64,000 bases of DNA from Cytobacillus firmus (lineage in GTDB: Bacteria; Bacillota; Bacilli; Bacillales; Cytobacillaceae): the NCBI RefSeq assembly GCF_023657595.1, contig NZ_CP098323.1, positions 520,001-584,000 of the forward strand, written 5' to 3'. Every line of letters starts with the position of its first letter. The stretch's first letter is position 1. Positions 59,105-64,000 of the stretch are shown piece by piece. Both the position numbers and the translations under genes were made by a program. The notes below the pieces were generated by a model. The model was not told the DNA's origin. It ran no database searches and saw only the letters and a list, made by a program, of their open reading frames with translations.

Positions 59105-59197
59105 ATGAATAATGGGCAGTCAAAAGGCTATCCTGTTCCAGAAATGCCGGACATGCCGAATGAACATGCACCTGGGCTTTTTGATTTGAATAATTAG
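59105..59197 (+). CDS. Possible 30-residue peptide
   Basis: A short frame (MNNGQSKGYPVPEMPDMPNE at the start) is hydrophilic and Pro/Met-rich, without a ribosome site. It ends just before a terminator. It may be a real small peptide or the tail of a lost gene. Confidence 0.25.
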   Translation: MNNGQSKGYPVPEMPDMPNEHAPGLFDLNN

Positions 59198-59206
59198 TTT
59201 TTTTCG

Positions 59207-59238
59207 AATGGCGTCCTGAATATAGGACGCCATTTTTC
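59207..59238 (+). terminator. Terminator
   Basis: AATGGCGTCCT pairs with AGGACGCCATT, then TTTC. Confidence 0.85.
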
Positions 59239-59323
59239 TATATATATTTTAAGGTTTCCTTTAGCATTTTTGGGGAATCTATAGTTATCAACGAAGAATA
59301 TGCTGCTAAAAGGAGTGCTGCGG

Positions 59324-60097
59324 ATGGAGTCCATATGGCTGGAGTATGCCTGGGCATTATTGATATTAATTGGACTGGAAGGATTGCTGTCAGCGGACAA
59401 TGCCCTTGTTCTGGCAGTCATTGCCAAGCATTTACCGGAAGATGAGAAGAAAAGGGCAATCAATTATGGAATAATTATGGCATTTGTTTTCCGATTTGGT
59501 GCGCTGTTTGCCATATCTTTTATTGCAAACGTATGGCAGATACAGGCTATTGGAGCGGCCTATCTATTGTACCTTGGCTTAAAACATGTGATTAAGGCCA
59601 AGTTCGGTAAAGAAAATAAAAATATTCGCGAGGATGTGAAGAAAGACGCAGCCGGGAAAGGATTTTGGCCTACTGTAGGAAAGATTGCATTAGCGGATCT
59701 TGCCTTTGCCATCGATTCGATTCTTGCGGCTGTTGCACTGGCACTTGGACTGCCGGATTCACCGCTTGATGATTTCGGCGGCATGGATGGAGGCCAGTTT
59801 ATTGTCGTCGTTTTAGGCGGGATTGCCGGACTGATCCTGATCAAATTCGCAGCTACCTGGTTTGTGAAGCTGCTTGCCAAACGGCCTGCATTGGAAACAA
59901 CGGCCTATGCGATTGTCGCCTGGGTTGGTGTCAAGCTTGCTGTTATCACACTTGCCCATGAGGATATTGGTGTCCTTGATCATCATTTTCCTCATAGTAC
60001 AGGCTGGACTATCGTCTTCTATGGCGTATTAGTGGCCATTGCGCTGCTTGGGTGGTTTGCTCCGGGTAAGAAACAAACGGAGGGTGAAGCTTTATAA
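59324..60097 (+). CDS. TerC-family membrane protein (manganese exporter-like)
   Basis: 257 residues with seven or eight helices. The two Asp-bearing motifs EGLLSADNALVLAV and DLAFAIDSILAAVA are the TerC metal-site signatures. B. subtilis YceF/YkoY proteins of this family supply Mn to exported enzymes. AAAGGAG at 8 bases supports ATG 59324. No yybP-ykoY manganese riboswitch could be recognised upstream. Confidence 0.82.
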   Translation: MESIWLEYAWALLILIGLEGLLSADNALVLAVIAKHLPEDEKKRAINYGIIMAFVFRFGALFAISFIANVWQIQAIGAAYLLYLGLKHVIKAKFGKENKNIREDVKKDAAGKGFWPTVGKIALADLAFAIDSILAAVALALGLPDSPLDDFGGMDGGQFIVVVLGGIAGLILIKFAATWFVKLLAKRPALETTAYAIVAWVGVKLAVITLAHEDIGVLDHHFPHSTGWTIVFYGVLVAIALLGWFAPGKKQTEGEAL

Positions 60098-60103
60098 AGA
60101 GAA

Positions 60104-60135
60104 ATGCGTTGATCTTAGGATTAACGCATTTTCTT
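60104..60135 (+). terminator. Terminator after the TerC gene
   Basis: AATGCGTT pairs with AACGCATT, followed by TTCTT. Confidence 0.7.
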
Positions 60136-60237
60136 ATGGACAGCTTTTGCGGGCTGTCTTTTTTGATTGGGAAAATAAAACTGCTGAACATTCGATTAAA
60201 GTATAAAAAATTACAGGTGATATTAAAAGAGTGCTAG

Positions 60238-60274
60238 TGATAACGCTTTCATGAACTGGGAATAAAGTTATAAT
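60238..60274 (+). promoter_or_regulatory. cre site over the sugar ABC transporter promoter
   Basis: TGATAACGCTTTCA (60238-60251) matches the cre consensus in 13 of 14 positions and overlaps the -35 region of a promoter with TATAAT at 60269-60274. CcpA binding here should repress the transporter when glucose is present. Confidence 0.75.
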
Positions 60275-60322
60275 TTTTCCTGTAGACAGGTAATTCTTAT
60301 CCATTATAAAGGGGGAAAAAGA

Positions 60323-61429
60323 ATGAAAAGAAAGTGGAAAGTCGTTTCTCTTATGTTGTTGATATTTGCATTTATTGCAGCAGGGTGCAGCCAGGGAACC
60401 GGCGGCGGAAGCAGTGAAGTAAGTGTCGGGATTGTTTTGCCAACGAAAGATGAGCCTAGGTGGGTTCAGGATGAGCAAAGATTTAAAGATGCGTTAAAAG
60501 GAACGGAATACACAACTGAAATTTTATTTAGCCAGGGATCTTCGGCTAAGGAAAAAGAAAATGTAGAGACTTTGCTGAACAAAGGGATTGATGTACTGAT
60601 CATCTGTCCTCAAGATGGTGATGCAGCTGCAGCGGCGGTTGAAGCCGCAAAGAAGGATGGCGTAAAAGTCATTTCCTATGATCGTTTAATTACTAACACA
60701 GATGCAATTGATTATTATGTAACATTTGACAGCCTTGCAGTAGGAGCTGCACAGGCACAATATTTAGTTGACAACGCAAAGGGCAAGGACGTGCCTCTGT
60801 ACCTATATGCCGGCGCTGCTTCTGATAATAATGCCTTCTTATTCTTCCAGGGAGCATGGAGCGTGCTTCAGCCTAAAATTTCAGATGGCACATTCAAGAT
60901 TGCTAACTCAAGCGAAGCCGAAGCTTTGAAAGATACAGCTGATCTGTCCCGTGACCAGCTAAGCAAAATTATTGGTCAGGTAACAACGAACTGGGATCCT
61001 AACGAAGCAAAGAACAAAGCGCAAACCCATTTGACAGCAGCCTCTGACGATCTGAAGGGCGATGTGGCTATTCTTGCTCCGAATGACGGAACTGCCCGTT
61101 CCATTGCAGATGTATTTGGAACTGACAGCGCAGTATTCAGCTATCTTGTGACAGGTCAGGATGCAGAGAAAGCTTCCATTCAATACGTTATTGATGAAAA
61201 GCAATCCATGACAGTATTCAAGGATGTTCGTACTCTCGTAAAAGATGCAATGGGCATGGCGATTGATATCCTTGAAGACAAAGACCCTGAGACAACTGGA
61301 TCTTACGATAACGGCAAGATTGAAGTTAAAGCAAAGCAAACAGATGTAATCGTTGTCGACAAAGATAACGTAAAAAATGAACTGATCGATTCTGAATACT
61401 ATAAAGCAGATGAATTTACAGGGCTTTAA
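60323..61429 (+). CDS. ChvE-like sugar-binding lipoprotein
   Basis: 368 residues. The lipoprotein signal ends FIAAGC; a periplasmic-binding-protein-like fold follows: VSVGIVLPTKDEPRWVQDEQ, LIICPQDGDAAAAAVEAA, VISYDRLITNTDAIDYYVTFD and VSYLVTGQDAE-type hinge segments. This is the ChvE/MmsE group that binds aldoses such as arabinose, galactose or xylose. First gene of a transporter operon with a cre-controlled promoter. Confidence 0.9.
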   Translation: MKRKWKVVSLMLLIFAFIAAGCSQGTGGGSSEVSVGIVLPTKDEPRWVQDEQRFKDALKGTEYTTEILFSQGSSAKEKENVETLLNKGIDVLIICPQDGDAAAAAVEAAKKDGVKVISYDRLITNTDAIDYYVTFDSLAVGAAQAQYLVDNAKGKDVPLYLYAGAASDNNAFLFFQGAWSVLQPKISDGTFKIANSSEAEALKDTADLSRDQLSKIIGQVTTNWDPNEAKNKAQTHLTAASDDLKGDVAILAPNDGTARSIADVFGTDSAVFSYLVTGQDAEKASIQYVIDEKQSMTVFKDVRTLVKDAMGMAIDILEDKDPETTGSYDNGKIEVKAKQTDVIVVDKDNVKNELIDSEYYKADEFTGL

Positions 61430-61446
61430 TCAATAAGGACGAGAAG

Positions 61447-61470
61447 TAGTGATAGATGCGTCTATCACTA
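61447..61470 (+). terminator. Intercistronic hairpin, likely processing or attenuation stem
   Basis: TAGTGATAGA pairs perfectly with TCTATCACTA around TGCG between the binding protein and the ATPase. The T run is weak, so it more likely stabilises the upstream mRNA and lowers readthrough than ends transcription. Confidence 0.6.
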
Positions 61471-61511
61471 TTTCTCCTTCTGAATAGCTGTTTGGCTAAG
61501 GGGGAGTCATA

Positions 61512-63032
61512 ATGAGCGAAAATATTTTGGAAATGCACGGAATCTCCAAAGAGTTTACAGGTGTTAAAGCGCTCAGCAATGTCAATTTCAAGGTGGAGAA
61601 AGGTGAGATACACTGCTTAATCGGTGAAAATGGAGCGGGCAAATCCACTCTGATGAAGGTGCTCAGCGGCGTATATCCTTATGGCACATATGAGGGTGAT
61701 ATTGTATTTGAGGGCAGTGTGCAGCAATTCAACAAAATTAGTGACAGTGTAAAGGCAGGAATCGTCATTATCTACCAGGAGCTTGCCTTGTTTCCTGATC
61801 TCACAGTCTATGAAAATATTTTTGCGGGCAATGAAATCAAGCAAGGGGGAATCGTCGATTGGAACCGGACCATTGCTGAAGCTAAAAAAATGCTGGATAA
61901 GGTTAAGCTCGATGTGAACCCTGAGATACTCGTTAAAGACCTGAGCGTTGGAAAACAGCAGTTGGTCGAAATAGCCAAAGCTTTAAGCAAGGATGTGAAA
62001 CTGCTTATCCTGGATGAACCGACTGCAGCATTGAATGAAGATGACAGCGAAAATCTGCTGGATTTATTAGGTGAGCTGAAAAAGCAGGGAATTACCTGCA
62101 TTATGATCTCCCATAAGCTGAAGGAAGTCATTTCCATTGCAGATAAGGCTACGGTGCTTCGTGATGGCCAAACAATTTGTACCCTGGACGCAGCAAAAGG
62201 TGAAATCTCTGAAAATGTCATTATCAAAAACATGGTTGGCAGGGAGATTGAAGATATTTATCCGAAGAGGCCGAACAAGACGTTTGGTGATCCTGTTCTT
62301 GAGCTTCGCAGCTGGTCTGCGTATGCTGTGCATTTGGGCAGGCAGGTTGTAAAAGATGTTAATTTTCATGTTCAAAAAGGAGAAATTGTCGGGATTGCTG
62401 GCTTGATGGGGTCAGGCAGGACAGAACTTGCCCTGAGTATTTTCGGAAATCCAAAATCTTATAAATTGCAAGGCGAGCTCCTGGTGGATGGCGTTCCAAA
62501 GACGCTGAAGCATCCGAGTGACGCCATCAGGTCAGGGATTGCGTATGTGACGGAAGACCGAAAAGGGGACGGCCTGTTTTTAATACAGGACATTAAAAAC
62601 AACATTTCTGCAGCAAATCTCAAACGGGTTGCAGTAAATGGAGTGATTAACGATAACGAAGAAGTGAAGGAAACAGCGGAATATAAAAAGTCCATGTATA
62701 TCAAAGCTTCATCACTTGAACAGGTTGTCGGCAACTTAAGCGGAGGAAACCAGCAGAAAGTATCCCTGGGCAAATGGCTATTTGTCGGGCCGAAATTGCT
62801 GATTCTGGACGAGCCGACGCGTGGCATTGATGTGGGAGCTAAGTTCGAGATTTATACGATTATGAACCAATTGATTGAGGAAGGCATGAGCATCATTATG
62901 ATTTCTTCGGAACTGGGTGAAGTTCTTGGGATGAGCGATCGTGTCTATGTCATGGCGGAAGGCCAAATGAAAGGTGAGCTGTCGATTGAAGAAGCCAATC
63001 AGGAAAGTATTATGCAGCTTGCTACGCAATAG
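61512..63032 (+). CDS. Sugar ABC transporter ATPase, GguA/MmsA type
   Basis: 506 residues with two fused ATPase halves. The first has Walker A GENGAGKST, signature LSVGKQQLVEIAKA and LLILDEPTAALNEDD. The second has the degenerate P-loop GLMGSGRTE, LSGGNQQKVSLGKW and ILDEPTRGIDVG. This layout is standard for monosaccharide importers of the RbsA/XylG/GguA class. It lies between the ChvE-like protein and the GguB-like permease. Confidence 0.92.
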   Translation: MSENILEMHGISKEFTGVKALSNVNFKVEKGEIHCLIGENGAGKSTLMKVLSGVYPYGTYEGDIVFEGSVQQFNKISDSVKAGIVIIYQELALFPDLTVYENIFAGNEIKQGGIVDWNRTIAEAKKMLDKVKLDVNPEILVKDLSVGKQQLVEIAKALSKDVKLLILDEPTAALNEDDSENLLDLLGELKKQGITCIMISHKLKEVISIADKATVLRDGQTICTLDAAKGEISENVIIKNMVGREIEDIYPKRPNKTFGDPVLELRSWSAYAVHLGRQVVKDVNFHVQKGEIVGIAGLMGSGRTELALSIFGNPKSYKLQGELLVDGVPKTLKHPSDAIRSGIAYVTEDRKGDGLFLIQDIKNNISAANLKRVAVNGVINDNEEVKETAEYKKSMYIKASSLEQVVGNLSGGNQQKVSLGKWLFVGPKLLILDEPTRGIDVGAKFEIYTIMNQLIEEGMSIIMISSELGEVLGMSDRVYVMAEGQMKGELSIEEANQESIMQLATQ

Positions 63033-63044
63033 GAGGTTAATCTA

Positions 63045-64000
63045 ATGGAATTTATTAACGAAGCGAAGACGCTATTTAAAGATAATATCCGTGACTACGG
63101 CATGTACATTGCCTTATTCGTTATTATGCTCACTTTCACCATTATGACTGACGGGCTGTTTATGTCTTCACGAAATATAAGCAACATGCTTGATTCAACG
63201 GGGTACATTGCTGTCCTGGCAGTGGGGATGACGCTGGTTATCGTGATTCGCCATATTGACCTCTCAGTCGGATTTGTTGCCGGCTTTTTGGGGGCCATTG
63301 CTGCAATTCTCCTGACGGGAATGGGAGTGCCTTTTTATATCACTATTCCGGTTATTCTGGCGCTGGGTATTTTTGTCGGACTGTTCAACGGTCTTCTAGT
63401 TGCAAAATTTGGTATCCCATCCTTTGTTGCTACACTTGCAGGAATGCTGATCTTCAGAGGAGCCCTTCTTCAGGTAACAGAGAAAACAGGGACCATTATC
63501 ATCAAGGATGACGGATTTAACGCAATCGGGAACGGATTTATTCCTTCCGTTATGCAAGTGAATGGACTGCACCTGCTTACACTGATTCTGGGATTACTGG
63601 CGATATTGCTGTATATATACAGTGAAATTTCCACCCGGACAAAAAAGATCAACTATCAATTCGAGGTAGTGTCTAAAGGGATTTTTATTGTCAAATTAGT
63701 TTTCGTTTCAGCTATCATTTCCTATATTACATGGATCCTCGCAGGCTACAACGGATTTTCCTGGACAGTTGTCATCATGCTTTTAGTGGTTGTCGTCTAT
63801 CATTTCCTGACAACGAAAACCGTGCTCGGAAGACATATATATGCAGTAGGAAGCAATCCGGAAGCGGCACATCTGAGCGGAATCAATGTAAATAAAATTA
63901 CGTATATAGTCTTCGGTTCAATGGGGATGCTGGCAGCCCTTTCAGGTATATTATTTACCTCCCGGCTTCAGTCAGCGACTACTACTGCCGGGACATTATT
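63045..64000 (+). CDS. Sugar ABC permease, GguB/MmsB type, 3' end missing
   Basis: 318 codons are visible from ATG 63045 (AGGAGGTTAATCTA upstream), with no stop before the window edge. At least eight helices; family landmarks are GMTLVIVIRHIDLSVGFVAG, GIPSFVATLAGMLIFRGALL and GRHIYAVGSNPEAAHLSGI. The long insert around KKINYQFEVVSKG is typical of the GguB subgroup. It completes the three-gene transporter. Confidence 0.92.
   Translation, partial: MEFINEAKTLFKDNIRDYGMYIALFVIMLTFTIMTDGLFMSSRNISNMLDSTGYIAVLAVGMTLVIVIRHIDLSVGFVAGFLGAIAAILLTGMGVPFYITIPVILALGIFVGLFNGLLVAKFGIPSFVATLAGMLIFRGALLQVTEKTGTIIIKDDGFNAIGNGFIPSVMQVNGLHLLTLILGLLAILLYIYSEISTRTKKINYQFEVVSKGIFIVKLVFVSAIISYITWILAGYNGFSWTVVIMLLVVVVYHFLTTKTVLGRHIYAVGSNPEAAHLSGINVNKITYIVFGSMGMLAALSGILFTSRLQSATTTAGTL

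Noticed and set aside
59198-59323. Manganese (yybP-ykoY) riboswitch before the TerC-family gene
   Set aside because: The region holds a terminator and only about 85 further bases, with no recognisable riboswitch core.

Overview
The window reads as chromosomal DNA of a spore-forming Bacillaceae species. Low-to-moderate GC, strong AAGGAGG-type ribosome binding sites, T-box, sigma-W and sigma-54 signals, and genes such as yknWXYZ, mccAB/yrrT, spx, yfmQ and cwlJ (a spore-cortex germination hydrolase) point to a relative of Cytobacillus or Mesobacillus; the genus is inference. No tRNA, rRNA, IS element, prophage or CRISPR array was seen.

Layout. 0-10 kb is a cell-envelope defence block: the end of a bacterial PH-domain protein, an OmpR-type two-component system, a LanFEG/BcrAB-like ABC transporter with two permeases, and yknWXYZ behind a perfect sigma-W promoter. 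10-17 kb holds an EAL protein, a YflT stress protein, several small proteins, a GNAT acetyltransferase under what looks like a ribosome-mediated attenuator, and a MarR-nitroreductase-monooxygenase unit with a tandem operator. 17-22 kb is amino-acid sulfur metabolism (yrrT, mccA, mccB, sharing a promoter element) and aromatic metabolism (phenylalanine hydroxylase plus pterin dehydratase under a T-box whose specifier reads UAC, Tyr). 22-39 kb is mostly small membrane proteins, lipoproteins and uncharacterised genes, with at least three frameshifted or decaying genes, one carrying a 143-bp tandem repeat. Inside it lies an spx paralogue, Rrf2 repressor and IDEAL-domain unit decorated by four copies of CTGTAA-N9-TTACAG.

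39-47.5 kb is the most interesting part: a PAS/AAA+ sigma-54 activator divergent from a consensus -24/-12 promoter that drives an FAD ferredoxin reductase, a CntA-like Rieske oxygenase, an aldehyde dehydrogenase and a D-malate/tartrate-type decarboxylating dehydrogenase, followed by a BCCT carrier behind a cre site. Together these encode a coherent route from a quaternary amine, best guess L-carnitine, through malic semialdehyde and D-malate to pyruvate, releasing trimethylamine.

47.5-64 kb contains a DMT exporter with a divergent Lrp-type regulator, ChaB, an amino-sugar module (nagA, nagB, PTS EIICB, nanE and an RpiR regulator) that would take N-acetylmannosamine to fructose-6-phosphate, a paired SMR efflux pump, an erythromycin-esterase-like protein, a TerC-family carrier, and a ChvE/GguA/GguB-type sugar ABC transporter that runs off the right edge and has a cre site over its promoter.
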